Of a stretch of DNA of 64,000 nucleotides, positions 27,296 to 35,701 are shown piece by piece; the first letter of the stretch is position 1; each line of letters starts with the position of its first letter. The notes below the pieces were generated by a model. The model had not been told where the DNA came from. It made no database searches and saw only the letters and a list, made by a program, of their open reading frames with translations. Location of the stretch: NCBI RefSeq assembly GCF_900110945.1, contig NZ_FOFL01000001.1, positions 868,001-932,000 of the forward strand, in the 5' to 3' direction. Source of the DNA: Devosia sp. YR412. GTDB taxonomy: Bacteria > Pseudomonadota > Alphaproteobacteria > Rhizobiales > Devosiaceae. Both the position numbers and the translations under genes were made by a program.

Positions 27296-28294
27296 TTAGA
27301 CCGTGGTGCGCAATTCGCCAACTTCGGCACCGCGCACGCTCTTGATCGTCTGGTGCGCCAGCGTCTCCAGCAGCTTGCGCTGCTCGGTATCGGGATCGGC
27401 CAGTTTCAGCAGCAGGCCGGCCAGCATGGCCTGGCTGGCGGCAATATTGCCGTCGTCGCATTTGAGCGCATAGCCCCAGCCCTTGTCGCGGATGGCGCCG
27501 CATTGCACCCCCTCGGCGCCCACCTTCTGCATCAGCCGCCCCTTGAACGCTGTCATCAGCAGCGTATCGGCATGGCCGGTACCGGCCACGAGATGGGGAT
27601 GGCTGATCGCCGCATTGAACAGGCGCTGTGCGGCCTGACCCAGCTCGGGCGTGATGCCCTTGCCCGTCGACATGCGCGCAAAGCCATAGGCAAAAGCGCG
27701 TAGCGGGGCGGCATAGGTCGGGATGGAGCAGCCATCGGTGCCGCATTTGTCTTCGGTCAGGCTTTCGCCGATCACGGCTTCCACCGCCGCGCGTACGGCC
27801 TTCTGCACCTCATGCTCTCGCCCGACATAGCCAGCAGTCGGCACGCCCATGGCCAGCGCCACGCTCAGCATGCCGGAATGTTTGCCCGAGCAATTGTTGT
27901 GTAACGGGCTCGGCTCACCGCCTGCGGCCCGCAGCGCATCGCGGGCCGCTGCATTGGTCGGGGCATGGGCCCCGCATTCAAGATCGGCGGCCGAGAGGCC
28001 AATGCGCGTCAGCAGGCCATTGGCGGTCGCGACATGCTCGGTCTCGCCGTGATGGCTGGCGCAGGCCAAAGCCAGTTCTTCAGCGGTATGATGGAATTTT
28101 CCCTCAGCCTCCCGCGTAAAGATCGGCAGGGCCTGCATGGACTTGATGGCCGAGCGCGGAAAGATCGGCCGCTCGATGTCGCCAGCCGAGGCGATCACCC
28201 TGCCATCGGCATCGACCACCACATAGGCGCCGCGGTGGCGGTTTTCGACCCAGTTGCCGCGAATGGTTTCGGCAAGAATGGGATTGGCATCCAT
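27296..28294 (-). CDS. Rhizobium etli-type L-asparaginase II
   Basis: The 332-residue enzyme is of the asparaginase class first found in R. etli (ReAII/ReAV), unrelated to E. coli AnsA/AnsB. The catalytic Ser48-x2-Lys51 (PRSAIKS) and Ser80 (ACASHHGE) stand at the positions I recall for ReAV. So do the zinc ligands Cys135, Lys138 (NNCSGKHSG), Asp187 and Cys189 (CGTDGCSIP). It hydrolyses L-asparagine to aspartate and ammonia. The gene is monocistronic, with no permease or aspartase next to it. Confidence 0.9.
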   Translation of the reverse strand: MDANPILAETIRGNWVENRHRGAYVVVDADGRVIASAGDIERPIFPRSAIKSMQALPIFTREAEGKFHHTAEELALACASHHGETEHVATANGLLTRIGLSAADLECGAHAPTNAAARDALRAAGGEPSPLHNNCSGKHSGMLSVALAMGVPTAGYVGREHEVQKAVRAAVEAVIGESLTEDKCGTDGCSIPTYAAPLRAFAYGFARMSTGKGITPELGQAAQRLFNAAISHPHLVAGTGHADTLLMTAFKGRLMQKVGAEGVQCGAIRDKGWGYALKCDDGNIAASQAMLAGLLLKLADPDTEQRKLLETLAHQTIKSVRGAEVGELRTTV

Positions 28295-28383
28295 CAGAAA
28301 AACTCCGGTCCAGGCTGGTCACGAGGAACAGCGCAGGACCGGAAAAGTCAACACAGCATGGGAAGGAGGCCCGCACGAAATTT

Positions 28384-28533
28384 TTAGCGGTGCAGGGACA
28401 CGTGCTGCACCGAACTAGCGAAAACGGGCTGGGCATTTTTGGCCATGGCGGGCTGCACGGCGAAGGCACCGGCCGAGACCATGATCAGGCCACACAGCAT
28501 GGCGACGAGTAGTTTTTCCTGACGCTTGTTCAT
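28384..28533 (-). CDS. 49-residue secreted or periplasmic peptide
   Basis: A short gene with a textbook signal peptide: basic MNKRQEK, a hydrophobic core to about residue 25, and a likely cleavage site after AMA at residue 31. The mature part is only about 18 residues (KNAQPVFASSVQHVSLHR). AGGGGG lies six bases upstream of the ATG. It stands alone between asparaginase and the divergent dehydrogenase. No family recognised. Confidence 0.55.
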   Translation of the reverse strand: MNKRQEKLLVAMLCGLIMVSAGAFAVQPAMAKNAQPVFASSVQHVSLHR

Positions 28534-28668
28534 TCTGTCCCCCTGGACGTTTCATCTGTTGTCGCCAGATTGCCCGCCCCGGCTTGAACCCATCGTGATG
28601 TCGGCGTTCAGAATCCGTTCATCTTGGCCGCCGAGCCGTGCCAGAATGGGGAAAAGAGGAGACCGACG

Positions 28669-29538
28669 ATGAGCAAGATTCTGGTGACCGGCGGCAGCGG
28701 CAAGCTTGGACGTGCCGTGCTGAAGGACCTGGTGGCGCACGGCTATGACGTGCTGAACCTCGACCAGCAGGCCCTGCCCGAGGCGATTTGCCCCAGCATT
28801 CGCGTCGATCTGACCAATTTCGGCGAAGTGGCTGCCGCCATTCTCGGTGGCGTCGACGAGCGCACTGGCCCCTTCGATGCGGTCGTGCATCTGGCCGCGA
28901 TTCCGGCGCCGGGCCTCGCTGCCAATGCCAGGACTTTCGCCAACAATGTGCCGACGACCTATAATGTCTTCGAAGCTAGCCGATTGGCAGGCATCAAGAA
29001 TATCGTGTTTGCTTCGAGCGAGACCGTGCTCGGCCTACCATTCGACACCCCGCCCCCCTACGCACCCGTCGATGAGGAATATTACCCGCGTCCCGAGAGC
29101 GCCTATTCGCTCGGCAAGCTGCTCGACGAAACCATGGCCGCCCAATTCTGCCGCTGGGACCCGGAACTGCGCATCGTGGGTCTGCGCTTTTCCAATGTCA
29201 TGAACCCGGACGACTATACCGCCTTCCCCAAGTTCGACGCCGATCCTCAGGCGCGCAAATGGAACCTGTGGGGCTATATCGACGCCCGCGACGGCGCCCA
29301 GGCCGTCCGCCGTTCGATCCAGGCGGACTTCAAGGGTTTCGAAGCGTTCATCATCGCCAATGCCGATACGGTGATGAGCCGCTCCAACATGTCGCTGCTG
29401 GCCGAGGTGTTCCCAACGGTCCCGACCAAGGGCAACCTCACGACCAATGGCACGCTGCTGTCGATCGAAAAAGCCAAGCGCATGCTGGGCTTTTCGCCCC
29501 AGTTCAGCTGGCGCAACGAGGTGGCCGGCAGGTCGTAA
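28669..29538 (+). CDS. NAD(P)-dependent epimerase/dehydratase-family oxidoreductase
   Basis: A 289-residue extended short-chain dehydrogenase. The nucleotide-binding GGSGKLGRAV is near residues 8-17 and the catalytic pair is in AYSLGK (YxxxK) in the middle, with VVHLAAIPAP and VFASSETV. The pattern resembles uronate dehydrogenases and UDP-sugar epimerases. I start at the ATG at 28669, preceded by GAGGAG; upstream codons in frame are not protein-like. Substrate unknown. Confidence 0.8.
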   Translation: MSKILVTGGSGKLGRAVLKDLVAHGYDVLNLDQQALPEAICPSIRVDLTNFGEVAAAILGGVDERTGPFDAVVHLAAIPAPGLAANARTFANNVPTTYNVFEASRLAGIKNIVFASSETVLGLPFDTPPPYAPVDEEYYPRPESAYSLGKLLDETMAAQFCRWDPELRIVGLRFSNVMNPDDYTAFPKFDADPQARKWNLWGYIDARDGAQAVRRSIQADFKGFEAFIIANADTVMSRSNMSLLAEVFPTVPTKGNLTTNGTLLSIEKAKRMLGFSPQFSWRNEVAGRS

Positions 29539-29553
29539 CCTGCCGGCGAAAGC

Positions 29554-30765
29554 CTAGCTGCCGCTCGACACGCGGATGATCTGCGAGCTGCCGGAGTTTT
29601 CAGTCACCGCATAGACCGCACCATCGGTGCCGACCTTGACGTCACGGACGCGCGCCTGCAGCGGAATGCGTTCTTCGGAGGTGACTTGGTCGCCGTCGAG
29701 ATGCACGACGACCAGCCCCTGCGCGACCAGGCCGCCGATGATGAAGCTATTGTCCCAGGCGGGGAATTCCGCGCCCTCGTAATAGGCCATGCCGGACGGG
29801 GCGATCACCGGGTCCCAGTAGTAGACCGGCTGTTCGGTCTCAGCCTTTTCGGTGATCCCCTCGCCGATTGGCGCGCCGCTATAGTCGACGCCGTAAGTCA
29901 CTTCCGGCCAACCATAATTCTTGCCGGCTTCCGGGCGATTGAGTTCGTCACCGCCCTTAGGGCCATGTTCTACCGTCCACAGACGGCCTTCGCCATCGAG
30001 CGCTGCCGATTGCATGTTGCGGTGGCCGAGGCTCCAGATTTCCGGCAATGCGCCCTCGGTATCGACGAAGGGATTGTCGGTCAAAGCCGCGCCCGTCACA
30101 TCGATACGGAAGGTTTTGCCGAGGCCGCTGCCGATATCCTGCGCCTGCACGCGCGGCTCGACATCGGAGCGTTCGCCCACCGTCACATAGAGTTCGCCCT
30201 CGGGCCCAAACACCAGCCGCGAGCCGAAATGCTTGTCGCCATTATAGGTTGGCGTCTGCTGGAAAATGACCTTCACGTCTTCCAGCGCGCCGGTGTTGTT
30301 GCCGGGGTCCTGCACCAGCTTGGCCGAGGCCACCGAGGTGCCATTGCCACCATCACGCGGCTCGGAGAAGGAGAAATAGATCAGCCCGCTGGTCTCAAAA
30401 TCGGGCGCCAGTGCCACATCGAGCAAGCCACCCTGCCCGCGACTATCCACCTCTGGTACACCGGTAATTTCCGGTCCGGCATTGCCCGCTTCGCTGACGA
30501 TATGCATGGCGCCGGCCTTGGCCGTCACCAGCATGCGGCCATCGGGCAGGAATTCCATGGCCCAGAGATGCGGCAGGCCATCGGCCACCACTTCAGTGCT
30601 AACTGCCGTGGCCTCGGCAGGCGTCGGCGCGCGGGTCTGCCCCTCAAAAGCCGGGGTCTGGTCCGGCGCATTGGGCGGGGCCGTCTCGACCTGGGCGAAT
30701 ACGGGACCGGCCAGCAGAGCCGAGGACAGCAGCGTGGCCGTCAGGAGGTTGGGAATGTGGATCAT
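29554..30765 (-). CDS. PQQ-dependent sugar dehydrogenase (soluble GDH/YliI family)
   Basis: A 403-residue periplasmic protein with a signal peptide (cleavage after VFA near residue 24) and a six-bladed GSDH propeller. Motifs include PHLWAMEFLPDGRMLVT, GGLLDVALAPDF, YNGDKHFGSRLVFGPEG, WSLGHRNMQSAA and WTVEHGPKGGDELN. These contain the PQQ and calcium contacts of E. coli YliI-type aldose dehydrogenases. It would oxidise sugars in the periplasm and pass electrons to the respiratory chain. I start at the ATG at 30765; the frame upstream lacks signal-peptide character. Confidence 0.87.
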   Translation of the reverse strand: MIHIPNLLTATLLSSALLAGPVFAQVETAPPNAPDQTPAFEGQTRAPTPAEATAVSTEVVADGLPHLWAMEFLPDGRMLVTAKAGAMHIVSEAGNAGPEITGVPEVDSRGQGGLLDVALAPDFETSGLIYFSFSEPRDGGNGTSVASAKLVQDPGNNTGALEDVKVIFQQTPTYNGDKHFGSRLVFGPEGELYVTVGERSDVEPRVQAQDIGSGLGKTFRIDVTGAALTDNPFVDTEGALPEIWSLGHRNMQSAALDGEGRLWTVEHGPKGGDELNRPEAGKNYGWPEVTYGVDYSGAPIGEGITEKAETEQPVYYWDPVIAPSGMAYYEGAEFPAWDNSFIIGGLVAQGLVVVHLDGDQVTSEERIPLQARVRDVKVGTDGAVYAVTENSGSSQIIRVSSGS

Positions 30766-30861
30766 TGGAGCACCATGGGTTCGTGGAGCCGGCACAAGGC
30801 CGGACAGGAACGTCACGGCGGCGCGATCCGCCACCGGACAGTGCTTGAAGAACCCGCTGAT

Positions 30862-30879
30862 GGCGCAATGCGTTGCGCC
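30862..30879. other. Hairpin downstream of the urocanase-like gene
   Basis: GGCGCAA at 30862-30868 and TTGCGCC at 30873-30879 form a perfect 7-bp stem with a 4-base loop, 19 nt past the end of the urocanase-like gene on the minus strand. No T-run follows, so a terminator role is uncertain. Confidence 0.35.
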
Positions 30880-30897
30880 GCGGTGTTCACCATCCGG

Positions 30898-32559
30898 TTA
30901 TCCAACCGGAATGTAGCCAATGCCCTTCTTTTCGATCTCGTCGAGGCTCTCTTCGTAGCCGGCGTCGGCATAACGCATGACCCCGAGGGCGGTGTCGTTG
31001 GTTAGTGCATGGGTTAACCGTTCTGTAGCCAGATGAGTGCCGTCGGCTACTATGGTGACCCCCGCCGAGGTCATGTAGCCGGCATAGCCGCCACCGCCGG
31101 AATGGACGACCACCAGATCGGCCATGGACGAGCAGAGCAGCATGGCGTCGAGCAGCGGCCAGTCGGCAATGGCGTCGGACCCGTCCTTCATCCGCTCGGT
31201 CATGATATTGGGATGGGCCATGGCCCCGGCATCGAGATGATCGCGGCTGAAGGCAACCGGTCCGGCCAGCTTGCCGTCCGCGACCATCTGATTGACCGCC
31301 TCGGCCAGCGCCGTGCGCTCGCCGTGGCCGAGCCAGGCGATGCGGGCCGGCAGGCCTTCGAAGGGCACGTGCTGGCGGGCGAGGGAAATCCAGTTGGTGA
31401 CGATCTTGTTGTCAGGGAACATCTCGAGCAGCTTGTCGTCGATCTTGGCGATGTCTGCTGGATCACCCGACAGCGCCATCCAGCGGAAGGGGCCGATGGC
31501 GCGAGCGAACAGCGGCCGCAGATAGGCTTCGGTGAATATCTTGATGTCGAAAGCGTTCTCGACACCGCCATCGCGGGCGTGGGTGCGGATCAGATTGCCA
31601 TTGTCGAAGACTTCCGAGCCTGCCGCCTGAAAGGCCAGCATGGCGCGGACATGATCGACGATCGAGGCGCGGCTCGCCGCCATCAACTGGCCGGGGCCTT
31701 CGACGCGCAGGCGCTTCACTTCATCGAGACTCATGCCCTTGGGCACATAGCCATAGACCAGGTCATGCGCCGAGGTCTGGTCGGTGACGATATCGGGAAC
31801 AATGCCGCGGCGGGCGATCTCGGGGTAGATTTCGGCGGCATTGCCGACGAGGCCGATGGAAGTGGCGCGCTTTTCGGCAACGGCCTTGTCCACCATGGCC
31901 AGCGCGCTATCGAGATCGGGCGCGATCTCTTCGAGATAGCCGATGGCCTGACGCTTCCTGGCGCGTTCGGCATCGATATCGACGCAGAGGATGGCCGCGC
32001 CGGCCATGCGACCGGCCAAAGGCTGCGCGCCGCCCATGCCGCCAAGGCCGGCGGTCAGGATGAAGCGGCCGGCCAGCGAACCGCCAAAGCGGTTCTCGGC
32101 GATGCGCATGAAGATTTCATAGGTGCCCTGAATGACGCCCTGCGAACCAATGTATTGCCAGGCGCCGGCGGTCAGCCCGCCCCAGCAGATCAGGCCCTTC
32201 TTCTCCAGCTCGTAGAACACCTCGGCCTTGGCCCATTGCCCGACAATGTTGCAATTGGCCATGATGACCAGCGGCGCCTTGGCATGGGTTTTCAAAAGGC
32301 CAATCGGCTTGCCCGACTGGATGATCAGCGTCTGATCCTCGTCCATCGTGGTCAGCGCCGCAACGATCGCCTTGTGGCTCGCCCAATTGCGCGCCGCCTT
32401 GCCGAGCGCCGCATAGACCACCAGCTCATCGGGGTTCTCGCCGACGGAGAGGACGTTTTCCAGCAGGCGCAGCAAAGCCTCCTGCCGCCAGCCCTTGGCG
32501 CGGAGTTCAGGGCCTCCGGGGATGGGGAAGTTCGGGTGGCGTGGATTGGCTGTGGGCAT
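30898..32559 (-). CDS. Urocanase-family hydratase, probably acting on thiourocanate or its S-methyl form
   Basis: The 553-residue NAD+-dependent urocanate hydratase homologue is near the 557-residue length of HutU. Conserved parts include LVVYAALGKAARNW, QSGKPIG, YIGSQGVIQGTYE, TAGLGGMGGAQPL and MRYADAGYE. Two places differ from classical HutU as I remember it: the active-site Cys (Cys410 in Pseudomonas putida, in PARICWVG) is Ala408 here, and HHGGGVGMGFS has become HSGGGGYAGYM. With its neighbours this suggests hydration of a urocanate analogue (inference). It is the last gene of the betaine cluster, four bases after DUF917. Plain urocanase is the alternative. Confidence 0.8.
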   Translation of the reverse strand: MPTANPRHPNFPIPGGPELRAKGWRQEALLRLLENVLSVGENPDELVVYAALGKAARNWASHKAIVAALTTMDEDQTLIIQSGKPIGLLKTHAKAPLVIMANCNIVGQWAKAEVFYELEKKGLICWGGLTAGAWQYIGSQGVIQGTYEIFMRIAENRFGGSLAGRFILTAGLGGMGGAQPLAGRMAGAAILCVDIDAERARKRQAIGYLEEIAPDLDSALAMVDKAVAEKRATSIGLVGNAAEIYPEIARRGIVPDIVTDQTSAHDLVYGYVPKGMSLDEVKRLRVEGPGQLMAASRASIVDHVRAMLAFQAAGSEVFDNGNLIRTHARDGGVENAFDIKIFTEAYLRPLFARAIGPFRWMALSGDPADIAKIDDKLLEMFPDNKIVTNWISLARQHVPFEGLPARIAWLGHGERTALAEAVNQMVADGKLAGPVAFSRDHLDAGAMAHPNIMTERMKDGSDAIADWPLLDAMLLCSSMADLVVVHSGGGGYAGYMTSAGVTIVADGTHLATERLTHALTNDTALGVMRYADAGYEESLDEIEKKGIGYIPVG

Positions 32560-32562
32560 AGT

Positions 32563-33678
32563 CTATTCCTTGTCCGCGGAACGGCGACCGCGGTTCAGCG
32601 CATAGCTCGCCAGATCGATCCCCATCCGCTCTTCCACGAAGGGATAAACCGCCGGGTCGAGCACCGACGAGCTGAGCGGAATGATCGTCTTGGGCACATG
32701 CAGCACGAAGATATATTGCCCGCGCCCGAGCTGGCCGACCGACAGCGCCTGCCCGGCCGCATCGAGCGTGGTGATCACATCGGGAAAGGTCGCCAGCCGG
32801 GTGCCGCCGGCGTCTTCGACGGCCATGTATTCGTTCATGATGTGCAGCGTCGTGGCCTTGTCGCCGTCGCCGATCCGCACCTTGCCGATGTCGAAGGCTT
32901 CCTTGGTGTAGGTCACGTCGATATCAGTAATATAGCCCTTGGTGAGGATGGTGCCGCCGGTGGTCTTGACGATGGCGTCGATCATCGAGCCGGGGCCCTT
33001 GCCCTCGGCCGCGATCATCGCCTCGCCCAGTTTCAGCGCCAGCGAAATTCCGCCCAGCGCCGCGTGTTGCTTCACATAGCTGGCGCGCAGCGGATTGCGG
33101 CAGGAGGCGATGAAGCCGCCGGACATGTCGGCGGCGGTGCGCAGGATGGGCGAGACCTTCGCCGTGGCGCCGCGCGTTACCAGCTCGATATAGCGGTTCT
33201 CGGCGCGATTGCCGCCGACGGCGGTCTGGATCACCTGGTCGGGCGAGCCCGCCATGCCAATGGAACCCATGTCACCGGTCGGATGGGCACGGATGTCGCC
33301 CACCGCGTCGACCACCTTGGTGCCGAGAATCGCCGAAGGCAGCCAGCCGTTGAGGGTGGAGGACTTGCCGTTCTGGCCGACCATCAGGCCGGAGATCTTC
33401 TCGCCCAGCGCATCCTGCAGCAGTTGCACGGCCTTGATGTAATCGACGCCCTGCATTTCCCACGGCGTGCTCGAGGCCGGCGCGCCAATGGCGGCGGCGG
33501 TGGCCACCCAGTCGTTTTCGTCGAGCTCGTCGATGGAGACCAGTTCCGGCTTGCCGGCATTGACTGCGGCCTTGCCGAGCATGCGGCCGTGGTCGGCCCA
33601 GCCACCACCACCGGCGGCGTAGATCGAGCCGCCGCGCACGGCGGCTTCGACGTCCTTTTCGGTGAGGATGCGGCCCAT
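32563..33678 (-). CDS. DUF917 family protein, likely S-methyl thiohydantoin desulfurase
   Basis: The 371-residue protein is of the DUF917 family with the N-terminal IYAAGGGGWADHGRMLGK loop, VGQNGKSSTLNGWLPSA and HPTGDMGSIGM. I recall this Pfam family being renamed for S-methyl thiohydantoin desulfurase, an enzyme of bacterial S-methyl-ergothioneine breakdown that releases the sulfur substituent to give a hydantoin. The gene is wedged between a carbamoylase and a urocanase homologue with gaps of 0-3 bases, which fits that role well. The catalytic assignment rests on family knowledge and context. Confidence 0.75.
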   Translation of the reverse strand: MGRILTEKDVEAAVRGGSIYAAGGGGWADHGRMLGKAAVNAGKPELVSIDELDENDWVATAAAIGAPASSTPWEMQGVDYIKAVQLLQDALGEKISGLMVGQNGKSSTLNGWLPSAILGTKVVDAVGDIRAHPTGDMGSIGMAGSPDQVIQTAVGGNRAENRYIELVTRGATAKVSPILRTAADMSGGFIASCRNPLRASYVKQHAALGGISLALKLGEAMIAAEGKGPGSMIDAIVKTTGGTILTKGYITDIDVTYTKEAFDIGKVRIGDGDKATTLHIMNEYMAVEDAGGTRLATFPDVITTLDAAGQALSVGQLGRGQYIFVLHVPKTIIPLSSSVLDPAVYPFVEERMGIDLASYALNRGRRSADKE

Positions 33679-34932
33679 TTAGAAGTCCCCTTGTAGCTTG
33701 GCGTCGAGTGTCTTGACGGCGTCCAGCAACACCGCGGCGCCGAGCGCGATATCCTCGGTGCTGGCATATTCATCGGCGGAATGGCTGCGGCCGTCGACGC
33801 AGGGCACGAAGATCATCGCCGCCCTGGTGATGCGCGCCATCCAGGCGGTGTCGTGGCCGGCACCCGAGGCCATGCGGCGATGGCGGGCGCCTGTGCTTTC
33901 GCAGGCGGCGTCGAGCACGTTGAGCAGGCCGGCGTCGCAGGGCGTTGGCGGATTGTCGGAGACGATGCGCGGCACCGAAACGCTGACGCCGGTCTTTTCC
34001 GCAATGGCGGCAACGCCATTGGCCAGCTCGTCGACGAAGCGCTCCATGTCGTCGCGCAATTCGGCCCGGGCGTCGATCAGCATGCGGACGCGGGCCGGCA
34101 CGACATTGGCGGCATTGGGCGTCATTTCGAATTCGCCGACCGTTGCCGCGAAATGCTCCTCGCCGGAGGCCAGGGCCTTGCCCAGTTCTTCGACGCCCAG
34201 TGCGATCCACGCAGCCGTGGTGAGCGCATCCTTGCGGGCGCTCATCGGCGTGGTGCCGGCATGATCGGCGCGCCCTTCGACAATGATTTCCACGCGGGTA
34301 ATGCCGGCAATGGCGGTGACGACGCCGATATCGAGCTGCTCGTTCTGCAGCACGGGACCCTGCTCGATATGCAGTTCAAGGAATGCCTTGATGTCGTCGC
34401 GCTGGGCCGACAGATGCGGCCGGCCGCCGACCTGGGCAATGCCCTGCTGCAGCGTCACGCCGTCGCTTTGCCGCGCCAGCCATTCCGCCGGCCTTGTGCC
34501 GCTGATGCCACGGCTGCCAATGCAGGAGACGCCAAAGATCGAGACTTCCTCGGCGAGGAAATCGACGATTTCCAGCGTGTGATCGAGCACAATGTTCTGG
34601 TCGCGCAGCGCGCGGGCGACTTCGAGCGCCACCACCACGCCGGCGATACCGTCAAAGCGTCCGCCATCGGGCACGGTGTCGGAATGGGATCCCAGCATGA
34701 TGGTGCCGAGCTCGGGCTTGCGGCCGGGAATGGTGCCGATCAGATTGCCGGCCGCATCGACCTGCGTCACGGCTCCAGCGGCCTGCATGGCATGTTCCAG
34801 CCATTTGCGGCCTTCGAGGAACATGGGGGTGAAGGCGCGGCGGGTCCAGGGGCGGCCCGGCTCGGTGATGGCGGCCAGGGCGTCGATATCGCCAGCGATA
34901 CGCTCGGCGCGAATGGGAGAATTGGGAATCAT
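33679..34932 (-). CDS. M20-family N-carbamoyl-L-amino-acid amidohydrolase
   Basis: The 417-residue di-metal hydrolase belongs to the hydantoinase/carbamoylase branch of M20 (allantoate deiminase relatives). Metal-site motifs are GSHSDTVPDGGRFDG, FLAEEVSIFGVSCIGSRG and LELHIEQGPVLQ, and the dimerisation-domain GRADHAGTTPM is present. In a histidine-betaine pathway it would hydrolyse N-carbamoyl-L-glutamate to glutamate, CO2 and ammonia (inference). I start at the ATG at 34932, 17 nt after the permease stop; a GTG ten codons earlier would overlap that gene. Confidence 0.85.
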   Translation of the reverse strand: MIPNSPIRAERIAGDIDALAAITEPGRPWTRRAFTPMFLEGRKWLEHAMQAAGAVTQVDAAGNLIGTIPGRKPELGTIMLGSHSDTVPDGGRFDGIAGVVVALEVARALRDQNIVLDHTLEIVDFLAEEVSIFGVSCIGSRGISGTRPAEWLARQSDGVTLQQGIAQVGGRPHLSAQRDDIKAFLELHIEQGPVLQNEQLDIGVVTAIAGITRVEIIVEGRADHAGTTPMSARKDALTTAAWIALGVEELGKALASGEEHFAATVGEFEMTPNAANVVPARVRMLIDARAELRDDMERFVDELANGVAAIAEKTGVSVSVPRIVSDNPPTPCDAGLLNVLDAACESTGARHRRMASGAGHDTAWMARITRAAMIFVPCVDGRSHSADEYASTEDIALGAAVLLDAVKTLDAKLQGDF

Positions 34933-34948
34933 CGTTAGAGGCCCATGG

Positions 34949-35701
34949 TCACGCTGCAGCACGGCCCAATTGGCCGGTCCGGGCCATCAGATAACGCTCC
35001 AGCGCGGACAATGCATCATAGATCAGCACGGCCAGCACGCCGACGATGAGGCCGCCCTGCAGCACAAAGGCGGTATTGCTGGAGAGCAGGCCGGCGATGA
35101 TGACTTCGCCGAGCGTGCGGGCGGCAACGGTCGAGCCGATTGTCGCCGTGGCCAGCGAGATGACGGTAGAGAGGCGGATGCCGGCGAGGATCACCGGAAG
35201 GGCCAGCGGCAGTTCGACCTTGATAAGCCGTTGCCAGCCGGTCATGCCGACGCCCTTGGCGGCATCGGTCACCGCGGGCGGCAGGTTGGTGAGGCCGGTC
35301 AGGGTGTTTTCAAAGATCGGCAGCAGGCCATATAGGAACAGCGCCACCAGCGTCGGCGCGGTGCCGAAACCCAGCATGGGCACGGCCAGCGCCAGCACCG
35401 CCACGGGCGGAAAGGTCTGGCCGACATTGGCGAGCGAACGCGACAGCGGCAGGAATTCGGCGCCGAAGGGCCGCGTCACGATGACGGCAAGGCCGACGGC
35501 GATGATGGTCGAGGCGACCGTCGCCGCCAGCACGATGGCCAGGTGGTTGAGCGTGATATCGAGCAGGCTGCCCTGATTGTAGATGGCGGGCTGACTGTTC
35601 TTGGTGAACAGGCTGAAGAAGCCGGCGAACAGCTCGGGCTTGGCGAGGAACAGGATCAGCAGGGCAAACACCGCCAGCCGGATCAGATTGCCTGGCTTCA
35701 T
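34949..35701 (-). CDS. OpuC-type betaine ABC transporter permease (short)
   Basis: A 250-residue inner-membrane permease with about five to six segments. The glycine-betaine/OpuC permease core is seen in PPVAVLALAVPMLGFGTAPTLVALFLYGLLPIFENT and the EAA-like GVGMTGWQRLIKVELPLALPVILAG loop, which docks with the ATPase. It pairs with the 397-residue permease two genes upstream. Four-base overlap with the ATPase gene. Confidence 0.87.
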   Translation of the reverse strand: MKPGNLIRLAVFALLILFLAKPELFAGFFSLFTKNSQPAIYNQGSLLDITLNHLAIVLAATVASTIIAVGLAVIVTRPFGAEFLPLSRSLANVGQTFPPVAVLALAVPMLGFGTAPTLVALFLYGLLPIFENTLTGLTNLPPAVTDAAKGVGMTGWQRLIKVELPLALPVILAGIRLSTVISLATATIGSTVAARTLGEVIIAGLLSSNTAFVLQGGLIVGVLAVLIYDALSALERYLMARTGQLGRAAA

